64,000 nt of DNA from Paenibacillus sp. FSL R5-0912 (GTDB lineage: Bacteria > Bacillota > Bacilli > Paenibacillales > Paenibacillaceae). The stretch spans positions 5,828,001 through 5,892,000 of the forward strand of contig NZ_CP009282.1 in the NCBI RefSeq assembly GCF_000758605.1, read 5' to 3'. The position numbers and the translations under genes are program-made. Positions 1 to 8,422 of this stretch are shown here, one piece after another (the stretch's first letter is position 1; every line of letters begins with the position of its first letter). The notes under the pieces are model-generated. The model ran no database searches and had not been told where the DNA came from. It saw only the letters and a program-made list of their open reading frames with translations.

Positions 1-1119
1 TATAGCTACCGGGGCCAGATAACCGATATATGAACGGACATCCGTCTGCAGGAACGCCGCCAACTTCATTGTAAGTATGGTAATTATAAATACCAGCACC
101 AGCATAAGCAGCTGGGAGTTATTATACTTGAATCCCGAGGTACCGCCATTATAGCGGATGAATGTCATCAGCCCGAAGGACAGCAGCACTGAGAGCAGCA
201 GCAGTCCAAATTGCGGCCAGTAGTTGACTTCCTTGCTCAAGAGACCATTCTCGTCCAGAAGAGCATACAGCTCTGGAGTAATCTCCTGATTCTTGGCAAC
301 CAGCACGTCCCCCTGCTCAATGAACACATCCGGTGTATTCTGGCGGGCCTGCACCTTCGCTTCTTTGGTCGCATCCTCGTCATAGAATTTGTTGGCGGTA
401 ATGACCAGCCGCACCAGCTCCTGCACCACCTCACGGGCGGTCCGCTGGCTCAGCGAACTGACGCTGACCTGCTCAGCCACCTTGGCGCGGGCGGTCTGGG
501 CATCGGTTATCTGATCATTCATCAGCTTGGTGACAATATCCCGGGCAACCGGCTTCATTTCAATGATATCCTGAGAGGTCAGCCGCGGAATCTTAATATA
601 CGTCTCTTCCGGAATCACATACGTCTGATCCTTGATGACCGACTGCATTTCAGTCAGCAAATGCTCTGAATACGTTCCCGCTTTACTGCTGGCAGCAACA
701 AAATTAAGTATAAAATCATTGGCACGCCGTGGAATCTCCTCGCGGTATATCTCCGTCTTATCGCTTTGGGATATCGTATCATCCTGATTCAGCCGGTCGA
801 TCCGGTCGAGCAGCAGGGTTACGAGATTCTCAGCCCGCATAGGAATAATTGCATACCGGTTGGCTACGTTCTCAGCCGCTTCTTCCTGGGCTTTCAGCTT
901 GGCATTGGTGTCCAGGATTTGCTTGGGTGCTGTGATTTCCTTGGCACTGCGTGTTCCCTCTTTGATATCATACTTTTTGGGCAGCAGATCAGAAGACAGG
1001 CTGAAGTAGAAAACAAGCCCCAATAACAGGAAAAGAGCATAGCGCGAAACCGCGCTATACTTCCATCCGCTGGAGCTATATACAAATCCGCTTAATTTCG
1101 ATGGTTGCTTTGAGGCCAT
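1..1119 (-). CDS. pgpH: PgpH/YqfF-type 7TM-HD c-di-AMP phosphodiesterase, N-terminal part
   Basis: This is the first 373 residues of a membrane HD phosphodiesterase; the rest runs off the left edge. The family hydrolyses the second messenger c-di-AMP (family knowledge). Visible are a short cytoplasmic N-terminus, a membrane helix at about residues 27-43 (ALFLLLGLVFYFSL), a long extracellular stretch of roughly 250 residues that fits the 7TMR-HDED sensor domain, and the start of the polytopic region after about residue 305 (LLLLSVLLSFGLM). The catalytic HD domain must lie outside the window, so activity cannot be judged. The start is ATG at 1119, with AAAAGGGGA about 9 nt upstream. It follows phoH by 17 nt and is probably co-transcribed with it, as in B. 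subtilis (phoH-yqfF). Confidence 0.9.
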   Translation of the reverse strand, partial: MASKQPSKLSGFVYSSSGWKYSAVSRYALFLLLGLVFYFSLSSDLLPKKYDIKEGTRSAKEITAPKQILDTNAKLKAQEEAAENVANRYAIIPMRAENLVTLLLDRIDRLNQDDTISQSDKTEIYREEIPRRANDFILNFVAASSKAGTYSEHLLTEMQSVIKDQTYVIPEETYIKIPRLTSQDIIEMKPVARDIVTKLMNDQITDAQTARAKVAEQVSVSSLSQRTAREVVQELVRLVITANKFYDEDATKEAKVQARQNTPDVFIEQGDVLVAKNQEITPELYALLDENGLLSKEVNYWPQFGLLLLSVLLSFGLMTFIRYNGGTSGFKYNNSQLLMLVLVFIITILTMKLAAFLQTDVRSYIGYLAPVAI

Positions 1120-1136
1120 GAAGACAATCCCCTTTT

Positions 1137-2108
1137 TTATTGGAGGTTTTCGGCAGAGCGGTCATAGGCAACGATAATTTTCTGCACCAGGGAATGCCGG
1201 ACTACGTCCTGTTCTGCAAAATAGACAAAGCCGAGCTCCTCAATACCGGATAATATCGTTTTGGCTTCAATCAGCCCTGACTTCTTGCCGCGCGGCAGAT
1301 CGATCTGGGTAACATCGCCCGTAATGACCATCTTGGAGCCGAAGCCCAGCCGGGTGAGGAACATTTTCATTTGTTCAGGTGTGGTATTCTGGGCCTCGTC
1401 GAGGATAATAAAAGCATCCTCCAGCGTACGCCCGCGCATATAGGCAAGCGGCGCGATCTCGATCAGTCCGCGCTCCAGCGCCTTGGCTACCTGATCAGGC
1501 CCCATAACGTCGTACAGGGCGTCATAGAGCGGCCGCAGATAAGGATCTACCTTCTCCTGCAAATCTCCGGGAAGGAAGCCCAGGTTCTCGCCTGCCTCCA
1601 CTGCCGGACGTGTCAGCACAATTCGTTTGACAGAGCCTTCCTTGAGCGCCGTGACAGCAAGCACAACAGCGAGATAAGTCTTACCCGTTCCTGCCGGCCC
1701 GATGCCAAAGACGATATCACGCTTTTTGATCGTTGTCACATAATGTTTCTGGCCAATGGTTTTGACGCGGATCGGTTTACCGCGGAAAGTTGTTGTAATC
1801 TCACCTTTGAACAGGTCAAGCAGCTGATCGGCACGGAAATCCTTCGCCAGCTCTACAGCATACTGCACATCGCGTTCACTTAGTATGTAACCGCCCCGTA
1901 CCAGGGACAGCAGCACATTGAACAACTGGCCCAGCATGTCCACTTCACGCTCTGCTCCGCGTATAGTAACCTCAGCTTCACGCGAGTCGATCACCGCCGG
2001 AATTTCTTTCTCGATAATTTTCAGGAATCCGTCCTGCGGGCCGAACAGGGATTGAGCTTCTCCCGCATTTTGCAAAGATATACGAATGCTTGCAGTCTGT
2101 TCTGACAA
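1137..2108 (-). CDS. phoH: PhoH family P-loop ATPase
   Basis: A 323-residue cytoplasmic ATPase of the PhoH/YbeZ type, predicted to act on RNA; its exact substrate is not established. The N-terminal third (about 1-115) is the small RNA-binding-like domain typical of the longer PhoH proteins. The ATPase part has Walker A GPAGTGKT near residue 140 and a Walker B-like ILDEAQN near residue 237. The length is normal for the family. The start is TTG at 2108, because GAGGAGAATGAGG lies just upstream and the nearby ATG is out of frame. The gene sits 15 nt downstream of yqfD and 17 nt upstream of pgpH, an order shared with B. subtilis, so one transcription unit is likely. Confidence 0.95.
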   Translation of the reverse strand: MSEQTASIRISLQNAGEAQSLFGPQDGFLKIIEKEIPAVIDSREAEVTIRGAEREVDMLGQLFNVLLSLVRGGYILSERDVQYAVELAKDFRADQLLDLFKGEITTTFRGKPIRVKTIGQKHYVTTIKKRDIVFGIGPAGTGKTYLAVVLAVTALKEGSVKRIVLTRPAVEAGENLGFLPGDLQEKVDPYLRPLYDALYDVMGPDQVAKALERGLIEIAPLAYMRGRTLEDAFIILDEAQNTTPEQMKMFLTRLGFGSKMVITGDVTQIDLPRGKKSGLIEAKTILSGIEELGFVYFAEQDVVRHSLVQKIIVAYDRSAENLQ

Positions 2109-2123
2109 GTAGCCTCATTCTCC

Positions 2124-3305
2124 TCAATTGTTTACTATCGGAAGTTCTTCCGCGATTCTCTCTTCCACTTCAAACAGCACTTTCATATAAACTTTACCAT
2201 TCTCTTTCTTCTCATGCAAAATTTTTTGACTTTTGATGACGCTGTCAGTGCCGTAACGTGCGAATATATCACGCTTGGCCCGGCTCAGTCCTTCCTCCCG
2301 CGCGGCCTCCGGAGTCAGCATTTCAGTGGTATATTTAATTTCCATTTCCTTCTCGGTCATCAGGCCCAGCGGCAGCTTAAAGGACCGCCAGGACAGCATA
2401 TCGGGCTCCGTAAGCGTGCGTGACTTCTCAAAGCCGGAATCCCCGTACCCCCATAGCTGCACCGCCCATTTGCCGAGAACGAGATACGTGCGGTCTTTGC
2501 GTTCTCCTGTATAGGAACTGCCCGTTCTTTTGAGGGGCACCTCAAGATTATATTCATGCCATACCAGGCCTTTAACATCGCCTTTTGCTACTACAAACTC
2601 TATATTCTCCTCGTCCCCCAGTGCTCCGGAGATGAGGATGTCCCCTTTTTTGACGCGGGAGTTTCGGCTCACCACAGGTCTGCCCTGCTCCGCATAGATT
2701 TCGGTGACAACCGCATCCGTCCTGCTGATCAGATGGCGCTTGCTGAGTAGCGGCTTAGTCTCCGGGCGGTCGGCTTCGACAACCTGGATCGTAATGCTCG
2801 TCCCCGTCCGGTGAAACCCTGCCCACGTCAGCCCCGGAACAAGGGTGGTCAGCTCCCTGGAGAGCTTGTCCGACTCTTCCATCCGCCAAATCCACTGAAA
2901 AGGGTACACCCCCTCCTTGCGTGCGGCTTCGAGAATGTCCTCGGTGGGAATGCGGGTATTCCCTTCAACCTTGATGCTCCACACCATAGAGGACAGCAGC
3001 AGCAGCCCGACACCAAAGACCAGCAGTCCTGCGGCAAAAAACTTCCGCTTCCATAAGCGGGCCGCCCGGAAAGGAATTCCGTTACGGGCCGTAACATGCA
3101 TGCGGCAGCCTGTCTTCTTAAGGAGCGGACGGAGTCTGAAAAAATCATCCAGTAGCAGGTTCAGCGAAGCGCCGTCCCCGGCAGGCCTCACATCCCAGAT
3201 GACGATGCCTGCTCCGGTTACAGCGTTGATAAAGATCTCCACCTGCGGTCCCGTCACATGCAGTGTAACGAACCCCCGCAGCGATGACAGAGGCGGCTCT
3301 TTCAT
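2124..3305 (-). CDS. yqfD: Sporulation protein YqfD
   Basis: A 393-residue membrane protein of the YqfD family, which is expressed in the mother cell during sporulation in B. subtilis; its biochemical role is unknown. A cytoplasmic N-terminal part of about 90 residues is followed by one membrane helix at roughly 91-110 (FFAAGLLVFGVGLLLLSSMV). A large extracytoplasmic domain follows, starting with a POTRA-like stretch (VEGNTRIPTEDILEAA), and the C-terminus is acidic (VEERIAEELPI). The ATG at 3305 overlaps the end of yqfC by 4 nt, so the two are translationally coupled. Length and order (yqfC-yqfD-phoH) match the family. Confidence 0.93.
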   Translation of the reverse strand: MKEPPLSSLRGFVTLHVTGPQVEIFINAVTGAGIVIWDVRPAGDGASLNLLLDDFFRLRPLLKKTGCRMHVTARNGIPFRAARLWKRKFFAAGLLVFGVGLLLLSSMVWSIKVEGNTRIPTEDILEAARKEGVYPFQWIWRMEESDKLSRELTTLVPGLTWAGFHRTGTSITIQVVEADRPETKPLLSKRHLISRTDAVVTEIYAEQGRPVVSRNSRVKKGDILISGALGDEENIEFVVAKGDVKGLVWHEYNLEVPLKRTGSSYTGERKDRTYLVLGKWAVQLWGYGDSGFEKSRTLTEPDMLSWRSFKLPLGLMTEKEMEIKYTTEMLTPEAAREEGLSRAKRDIFARYGTDSVIKSQKILHEKKENGKVYMKVLFEVEERIAEELPIVNN

Positions 3306-3595
3306 GGATTCTCCCCACTTTCCTTATACCTGATTTCACCGATAATACCTTCAACGGCAAGCTCCTGGCCCAGAATATTGCGGATGACCAGCCCTTCACC
3401 GGAAATCTCTAAATATCCTTTGGCCAACGCCAGCCTGAGCTGCTCCGATGAGAAATGCAGCACGCCGCGGTGGTTCTCAATATACAGTTCCTTATTGCCG
3501 ATCAGGGTGATCCGGGGCATCTCCTGCAATACATCCTGCGGAAGATCCAGTACCCCGTTTGTCCATCCCCGCAGCCTGCGGCCAATACGGGTCAT
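3302..3595 (-). CDS. yqfC: Sporulation protein YqfC
   Basis: A 97-residue protein of the YqfC/YabP family, partner of YqfD in sporulation (known by co-expression; no assigned activity). The open frame extends to 3754, but the likely start is the ATG at 3595, which has AAGGGGGAG 9 nt upstream and gives the normal family length (MTRIGRRLRGWTNGVLDLP). The family core is seen as repeated beta-like strands with PRITLIGNKELYIENHRGV followed by FSSEQLRLA. It overlaps yqfD by 4 nt. A terminator lies upstream, so the gene probably begins its own transcript; a sigma-E-like promoter can be drawn at 3628-3656. Confidence 0.92.
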   Translation of the reverse strand: MTRIGRRLRGWTNGVLDLPQDVLQEMPRITLIGNKELYIENHRGVLHFSSEQLRLALAKGYLEISGEGLVIRNILGQELAVEGIIGEIRYKESGENP

Positions 3596-3627
3596 ATATA
3601 GACGCTCCCCCTTCCTGCCTTCTGTAC

Positions 3628-3656
3628 ACCTTATGCGGAAGGGCGTTTTTTTATGA
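3628..3656 (-). promoter_or_regulatory. Candidate sigma-E-type promoter for yqfC-yqfD
   Basis: On the minus strand TCATAAA (3650-3656) and CATAAGGT (3628-3635) are separated by 14 bp and end about 32 nt before the yqfC start. They resemble the sigma-E -35 (ATA-type) and -10 (CATACA-type) boxes loosely. The location between a terminator and a sporulation operon makes this reasonable, but the -10 box is a poor match. Confidence 0.35.
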
Positions 3657-3760
3657 GAAGAACTCACATCATTTGTGCCGGGACACACCTGCGGCTCCAA
3701 CCGCCCGGCAGCGGTAGATGCAGCAGATTCTGCAGGATAAGTCCACGGAACCACGCGGCA

Positions 3761-3803
3761 AAAAGCCCGGATCTGCTCCTCTTAAAGAGCAAATCCGGGC
3801 TTT
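3761..3803 (-). terminator. Intrinsic terminator after the floA-adjacent membrane gene
   Basis: AAAGCCCGGAT and ATCCGGGCTTT pair with an extra GCTC/GAGC inner stem. On the minus strand the stem is followed by TTTTT. It lies 55 nt after the stop of the gene at 3859-4473 and separates that operon from yqfC. Confidence 0.85.
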
Positions 3804-3858
3804 CAGGCAGAGCATAGATATAACCGCAGTGCAGAGTAACCGCTCATCTGCCGGGGGT

Positions 3859-4473
3859 TCAGCCTTCCTTGCGGACAGAGGCATGCGGTTGCCGGGAACG
3901 GGGCGGTCCCAGAATCTCCGCCCATATCAGGCCGCTGCGCAGCGCCTCACGGTCCTGCGCCAGCGGATGCTGTCCTATACCCGTCTGAGACGGGCTGGCA
4001 CCCTTTGCGTCACTCATTGCGCCTGTGGACGGCACTGCAGCCGCCACGCCGTCAAAAGCCGTCTGCAGCCGCTCCAGCTCCCGCTGCATGCGTTCTGTCC
4101 GCGCCTGCACACCGTCCATACTGCCGGTCTGCTCCAGAGACACCCCTTCGCCTGTCTCATAGTCAGGCGAAGGCAGCTCTGCCGGCTCCGGCCAAGCCGG
4201 CGAAGCGTCGTACTCCCGCTCTTCCGACGCGGAGTCAGGCCGACCCGAAGCCCCCCGGCGCCCGCCGGGCTCCGGAAATCCGCTGCCCGGGCGTTCAGGG
4301 CGTCCGCTATCCGCTGCCTCGGCGGGAACACGGGGGCGGCGCAGCGGATTGCCTTCGCCCCCGCCGCCAAAGGTAGGCATGCCGCCGCGCGTGGAGGACT
4401 TGCCTTTATTTTTGTTCCAGTTGGTGAATATCGCAATTACCGCAATGACCACAATGTAGATTATGCTGCTCAT
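3859..4473 (-). CDS. Small single-pass membrane protein with proline/glycine-rich middle
   Basis: A 204-residue protein of unknown function. A membrane helix at residues 3-16 (SIIYIVVIAVIAIF) is followed by a basic stop-transfer segment (NWNKNKGK). A long low-complexity Gly/Pro/Arg/Glu-rich stretch comes next (about 30-110). A short predicted coiled coil (RTERMQRELERLQTAFDG) leads to a conserved-looking tail, LIWAEILGPPRSRQPH. The ATG at 4473 has AAAGGGATG upstream, and the stop of floA is 16 nt away, so it is in the nfeD-floA operon. It takes the position of yqfB in B. subtilis. High GC in the middle suggests expansion rather than transfer. No enzyme motif is seen. Confidence 0.8.
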   Translation of the reverse strand: MSSIIYIVVIAVIAIFTNWNKNKGKSSTRGGMPTFGGGGEGNPLRRPRVPAEAADSGRPERPGSGFPEPGGRRGASGRPDSASEEREYDASPAWPEPAELPSPDYETGEGVSLEQTGSMDGVQARTERMQRELERLQTAFDGVAAAVPSTGAMSDAKGASPSQTGIGQHPLAQDREALRSGLIWAEILGPPRSRQPHASVRKEG

Positions 4474-4489
4474 GGGGAATCACATCCCT

Positions 4490-5491
4490 TTATTTGTGGG
4501 GCGGACGGCTGTTGTCGTCCCCGTCGTTTAATTTACCGAGGGAGCCGCGCATCTGCGTATCGGCCTCAATATTTTTGAGGTTCATGTAGTCCATTACACC
4601 AAGCTTCCCGGAGCGCAGCGCCTCCGCCATAGCCAGCGGAACCTGGGATTCGGATTCAACCACCAGCGCCTTCATCTCCACCACCCGGGCCTTCATTTCC
4701 TGCTCATGGGCGACAGCCATGGCTCTGCGTTCCTCCGCTTTGGCCTGGGCGATGCGTTTATCCGCCTCTGCCTGCTCGGTTTGGAGGTACGCGCCAATAT
4801 TCTTCCCAACATCAATATCCGCAATATCTATAGACAGAATCTCAAAAGCCGTACCGGAGTCCAGACCTTTGGACAATACCGTCCGCGAGATAGAGTCGGG
4901 ATTCTCCAGCACATCCTTATGTGAATCACTGGAGCCCACTGTAGTTACGATCCCCTCGCCGACTCGGGCAATAATCGTTTCTTCACCGGCACCGCCGACG
5001 AGACGGTCGATATTGGCCCGGACGGTTACCCGCGCTTTGACCTTGACCTCAATCCCGTTCTTAGCCACAGCCGCAACAATCGGAGTTTCGATCACCCTTG
5101 GGTTAACGCTCATCTGAACCGCCAGCAGCACATCGCGTCCCGCCAGATCGATGGCTGCAGCACGGGTGAATTCCAGCGGAATATCCGCTCTCTGTGCCGC
5201 TATCAGCGCATTAACTACCCGGTCTACGTTCCCTCCGGCAAGGTAGTGGCTCTCCAACTGGTTGATATTCAGCCCCAGCCCTGCCTTGGTAGCCTTAATC
5301 AGCGGATTGACAATCCGGCTTGGCGTTACCCGGCGCAGCCGCATCGCTACCAGTGTAATAATGCTGATTCGAACGCCCGATGCCCAGGCCGATACCCACA
5401 GCATGACCGGGAAGAAGCTGAAGAAGACGCTTAGTACAATGATCACGACAACCGCGATCAGCAAAAAAGTAATCATAGATGCTTCCATCAT
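4490..5491 (-). CDS. floA: Flotillin-like protein FloA
   Basis: A 333-residue flotillin-like scaffold that, in the family, organises functional membrane microdomains. The N-terminus is a membrane-inserted hairpin (TFLLIAVVVIIVLSVFFSFFPV), followed by VRRV-type basic residues and the SPFH/PHB domain (about 40-230, with IARVGEGIVTTVGS and IADIDVGKNIGAYL). An Ala/Glu-rich coiled-coil repeat region (AQAKAEERRAMAVAHEQEMKA) and a short charged tail complete it. The reading frame is open to 5563, but CGGAGGT stands 11 nt before the ATG at 5491, which also gives the family length (331 in B. subtilis). It is 85 nt downstream of nfeD. Confidence 0.95.
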   Translation of the reverse strand: MMEASMITFLLIAVVVIIVLSVFFSFFPVMLWVSAWASGVRISIITLVAMRLRRVTPSRIVNPLIKATKAGLGLNINQLESHYLAGGNVDRVVNALIAAQRADIPLEFTRAAAIDLAGRDVLLAVQMSVNPRVIETPIVAAVAKNGIEVKVKARVTVRANIDRLVGGAGEETIIARVGEGIVTTVGSSDSHKDVLENPDSISRTVLSKGLDSGTAFEILSIDIADIDVGKNIGAYLQTEQAEADKRIAQAKAEERRAMAVAHEQEMKARVVEMKALVVESESQVPLAMAEALRSGKLGVMDYMNLKNIEADTQMRGSLGKLNDGDDNSRPPHK

Positions 5492-5576
5492 ACGCTTTAC
5501 AACCTCCGTTATTTTTGGGATTAACCTTATTCCATACAGTATTACACGTTGCTGCCAGCTCATAACAGAGGTACAG

Positions 5577-6959
5577 CTATTTCACGGATTCCTTCACGAC
5601 CACCCGGCCGCCTTCGACCTTTACCACCGAAATAGCGGTTTGCGCGTCGATGAATCCGCCCTCTGTCACCACATCAATCCGCTCGCCGCCAATGGCGGCA
5701 GTTCCGGCCGGGCGCAGCGGAGTTACGCTGATTCCGGAAGCTCCGATCAAACTCAGCTTCTCTGCCACAGGCACAAACCCCTGCTCCTTGGTGAGGCTAT
5801 CCTGGAGAATGAACCTGTTCCAGATCCCCCGCTCCTTGAAGGCCACCGCCACAATCACAATCACCACTGCCGCTGCTGAAAAAGCAATCCCCAGACTGAA
5901 CATCGCATGTGTAAAGCTGTAAGCAGCTCTTACAACACCAGCCACAAGGCTGACGGAGCCCAACAGCCCCAGAATACCAAAGCTGGGCACAAACAGCTCG
6001 AGCACCAGCATTACGAGTCCCAGAATGAACAGCAGCAACGTCTCCGCCCCAGCAAAGCCAGCCACATAGTTCCCGAAGAAATAGAGAGCGAACGCCAGCG
6101 TCCCAATAATTCCGGGCACCCCAAAGCCGGGTACCAGCAGTTCAATGAACACCCCGGCGATGCCGACGAAGAGCAGAATCGTCATAATAACCGGATTCGT
6201 CAGAAAATGCGACATTTTCTCCGCACCGGTATGCTCTACGCGAAAAATGTCATCTGTGGAATAACCCAGCCAAGTAATGGCCTCATTGGCTGTACCCGCA
6301 ATACGGTCGGCATAACCTGCCTGGAGCGCTTCCTCACTGCTCAGAGCGATGATCTCCCCCTGCTCCTTGGACACGCCAAGCTCGGGCTTGTTCACCACCA
6401 GGTTGATGTCCATCATCCCTGCAGCCACTTCCGGATCACGCCCGTTCAGCGATGCGGCTCCTACCATCTTGGATTTCCAGTAGGATACCATTTTTGCGTC
6501 ATCTACGCTCTTGCCATTCCTGTCTACCAGTGAAGCGGCACCGATCATACTGCCCGGCTTCATGATAATGGCGCCAGCATTAAGCGCTATGTAACTGCCG
6601 GCGGAAGCGGCGTCGCCTTTGATATAGGCCGCGGTAGGAATTTTGCTGTCCCTGACCATATTGCCGATTTGTTCAGCAGAATCCACCCGGCCGCCCGGTG
6701 TGTCAATCTCCAGCACAATCAGAACCGCGCCGTAATTGGCAGCCTCCTGAAACCCGCGTTCCAGAAAGCTCTGCAACCCGCGCTCAATCTCCTGATCCAC
6801 CGGAATGATGAACACAGGCCCGCCCACAACCGTACCCGCAGCCGCAGCCGGCGCGCGGACCGCTTCATTATCTGCATGGACCCTGCCCGCTAACGGCAGA
6901 ACCAGCAGAATCATCATCGCGGCAATGCAGGACAAGACCCCTATGCGTAACTTTTTCAA
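5577..6959 (-). CDS. yqeZ: NfeD-family membrane-bound serine protease-like protein (long form)
   Basis: A 460-residue long-form NfeD protein. It has a signal/TM segment (IGVLSCIAAMMILLVLPLAG), an extracytoplasmic ClpP-like domain (about 45-230) with the DTPGGRVDSA loop and the SAGSYIAL serine motif, then about four membrane helices (250-375) and a C-terminal OB-fold NfeD domain (VPLAEKL-like to the end; seen as GERIDVVTEGGFIDAQ). Partner of flotillins by family knowledge; here it lies directly before floA. The start is TTG at 6959 with GGGAGG 8 nt upstream. The length is close to B. subtilis YqeZ. Confidence 0.93.
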   Translation of the reverse strand: MKKLRIGVLSCIAAMMILLVLPLAGRVHADNEAVRAPAAAAGTVVGGPVFIIPVDQEIERGLQSFLERGFQEAANYGAVLIVLEIDTPGGRVDSAEQIGNMVRDSKIPTAAYIKGDAASAGSYIALNAGAIIMKPGSMIGAASLVDRNGKSVDDAKMVSYWKSKMVGAASLNGRDPEVAAGMMDINLVVNKPELGVSKEQGEIIALSSEEALQAGYADRIAGTANEAITWLGYSTDDIFRVEHTGAEKMSHFLTNPVIMTILLFVGIAGVFIELLVPGFGVPGIIGTLAFALYFFGNYVAGFAGAETLLLFILGLVMLVLELFVPSFGILGLLGSVSLVAGVVRAAYSFTHAMFSLGIAFSAAAVVIVIVAVAFKERGIWNRFILQDSLTKEQGFVPVAEKLSLIGASGISVTPLRPAGTAAIGGERIDVVTEGGFIDAQTAISVVKVEGGRVVVKESVK

Positions 6960-7291
6960 GCTTGCTGCCTCCCTTCTGCACGAATTAAAACCACCTGCAT
7001 CCTTATCATATAATAAAACGCAGCATATAATCCTTAGTACGCCAGTTTCTGCACAGGCGTTTCAACAGCCTGTTGTACAACTATATTCTGCCGGCAAACC
7101 GTACAGGTAATTTAGGATGATAAATAGCGATGGCAAAAAGCGAAGAATTAAATGTATTTTGCTTTGATGAGGGAAGATAGGAGGGGTGATAGATATTGAG
7201 AGGCTGATATTTTCGAAGCTATTACTACGTGGAGTCGGCAACTCTCCACATAACGAAAAACACCCCTAATTAAAGGGGTGCTAGCGTTATA
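6960..7291. other. Intergenic region between yqeY and nfeD
   Basis: No gene is supported here. It holds the yqeY terminator (7256-7280), a GTTGTACAAC palindrome at 7072-7081 and a small GTGGAG...CTCCAC hairpin near 7230-7250. An AT-rich stretch near 7005-7030 could contain the nfeD promoter, but no convincing -35/-10 pair was found. Confidence 0.5.
7256..7280 (-). terminator. Intrinsic terminator after yqeY
   Basis: CACCCC and GGGGTG pair around TAATTAAA; on the minus strand the stem is followed by TTTTT. It starts 11 nt after the yqeY stop. Confidence 0.9.
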
Positions 7292-7735
7292 TTATTGCAG
7301 AAATTGCTGAACCGCCTGGTTCACGAGTTTACCATCGGCGCGACCTTTGACCTTAGGCATCAGTGCGCTCATCACCTTACCCATTTCACTTTTCGAAGAA
7401 GCACCGGTTTCCTGGATGGTCTGCTGTACAATTACTTTAATTTCTTCTTCGGAAAGCTGTTCGGGAAGATATTGAATGATAATCTCGATTTCTGCCTTAG
7501 TACTCGCGGCAAGCTCTTCGCGACCCGCTGCTTCAAATTCTTGGAGGGCATCTTTGCGCTGTTTGATTTCACGACTAAGGATATCAAGCACTTCGTTGTC
7601 GTCTAATGTTCTCTTCAAATCTATTTCAAGATACTTTATTGTAGAACGAACCATTCGAATGGTGGAGAGTCTGAACTTGTCCTTACTCTTCATCGCTTGC
7701 TTCATATCTTCGTTTAATCGTTCGCTAAGATTCAT
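7292..7735 (-). CDS. yqeY: GatB/YqeY domain protein
   Basis: A 147-residue all-helical YqeY protein. The family shares the tail domain of the GatB amidotransferase subunit, and a tRNA-dependent role is inferred but not proven. It starts MNLSERLNEDMKQAMKSKDK, with the typical IRMVRSTIKYLEIDLKR helix, YLPEQLSEEEI and the C-terminal MGKVMSALMPKVKGRADGKLVN. Full length for the family. The ATG at 7735 has AGGAGG upstream. It follows rpsU by 15 nt and shares its promoter. Confidence 0.95.
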   Translation of the reverse strand: MNLSERLNEDMKQAMKSKDKFRLSTIRMVRSTIKYLEIDLKRTLDDNEVLDILSREIKQRKDALQEFEAAGREELAASTKAEIEIIIQYLPEQLSEEEIKVIVQQTIQETGASSKSEMGKVMSALMPKVKGRADGKLVNQAVQQFLQ

Positions 7736-7750
7736 GCGTGGGTAATCCTC

Positions 7751-7924
7751 CTAAAACTTTCTCTTACGAGCAGCCTCAGACTTCTTCTTGCGCTTTACGC
7801 TTGGCTTCTCATAATGCTTGCGTTTCTTCACCTCAGCCAAGACACCATCTTTAGCAATGGAACGTTTAAAGCGACGAAGTGCAGCATCAATTGTCTCGTT
7901 TTTGCGAACTTTCGTTTCAGACAC
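7751..7924 (-). CDS. rpsU: 30S ribosomal protein S21
   Basis: The 57-residue small-subunit protein S21. The sequence begins SETKVRKNETIDAALRRFKR and ends in a basic tail (KRKKKSEAARKRKF), full length for the family. The open frame extends to 7987, but the start is GTG at 7924 with GGAGGGA about 7 nt upstream. The first gene of the rpsU-yqeY unit, with a strong promoter at 7986-8015. Confidence 0.97.
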   Translation of the reverse strand: MSETKVRKNETIDAALRRFKRSIAKDGVLAEVKKRKHYEKPSVKRKKKSEAARKRKF

Positions 7925-7985
7925 CAGTTTTCCCTCCCTCCGACCAGACCGTCCAAGAGCATAACAACACGGTTCATCAAATTTC

Positions 7986-8015
7986 ATTATAGGTCAAACC
8001 TAAATAAGGTGTCAA
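7986..8015 (-). promoter_or_regulatory. Sigma-A promoter of rpsU-yqeY
   Basis: On the minus strand TTGACA (8010-8015) and TATAAT (7986-7991), both perfect consensus boxes, are 18 bp apart and lie about 60 nt before the rpsU start. Direct repeats of the GGTTTGACC kind overlap the spacer. Confidence 0.85.
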
Positions 8016-8062
8016 CCTTCGTGCTATTATTTTTTAGCAGGTCTGTTATATTGAATTCCTGA

Positions 8063-8422
8063 TTATGCGTGGGAAGCAGAATTCCCGACGAGGGCACCGA
8101 GTTTGGCTCCGCCCAGCAGATGATAATGCAGATGAGGCACCGCTTGTCCGCTGTCCGGTCCGCAGTTGTTAATCAGCCGGTATCCGGAATCAGCGATTCC
8201 CAGTTCTACCGCAATTTGCTGTGCTACAGCATGGATTTCGCCGATCAGCGGCAGATCTTCGGGCGTGACATCATTCATCGAAGCAATGAACTTCTTCGGG
8301 ATGATCAGCACATGCACAGGGGCTGCAGGCTCAATATCGTAAAACGCCAGAATCCGTTCATTCTCGAATACTTTGCTCGCCGGGATAGAACCTTCGATAA
8401 TTTTGCTGAACACAGTTTCCAT
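8063..8422 (-). CDS. hinT: HIT family nucleotide hydrolase (HinT-like)
   Basis: A 119-residue histidine-triad protein of the HinT/PKCI branch, which cleaves phosphoramidates of AMP such as aminoacyl-adenylates (family knowledge). The triad is seen in VPHLHYHLLGG near the C-terminus. The N-terminal part reads METVFSKIIEGSIPASKVFE and ILAFYDIEPAAPVHVLIIPK, both typical. The track of open frame goes to 8464, but ATG 8422 has GGGGAGGAAG 6 nt upstream and gives the family length. It lies upstream of rpsU, whose own promoter starts 48 nt further on. Confidence 0.95.
   Translation of the reverse strand: METVFSKIIEGSIPASKVFENERILAFYDIEPAAPVHVLIIPKKFIASMNDVTPEDLPLIGEIHAVAQQIAVELGIADSGYRLINNCGPDSGQAVPHLHYHLLGGAKLGALVGNSASHA

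Noticed and set aside
211..669. 152-codon plus-strand frame within pgpH
   Set aside because: It is the antisense shadow of a well-supported reading frame. The same applies to most long plus-strand frames over sbcC, addA, addB and dnaK.
3596..3754. 53-codon N-terminal extension of yqfC
   Set aside because: Runs across the terminator side of the intergenic region, has no site at its start, and the internal ATG at 3595 has AAGGGGGAG and gives the family length.
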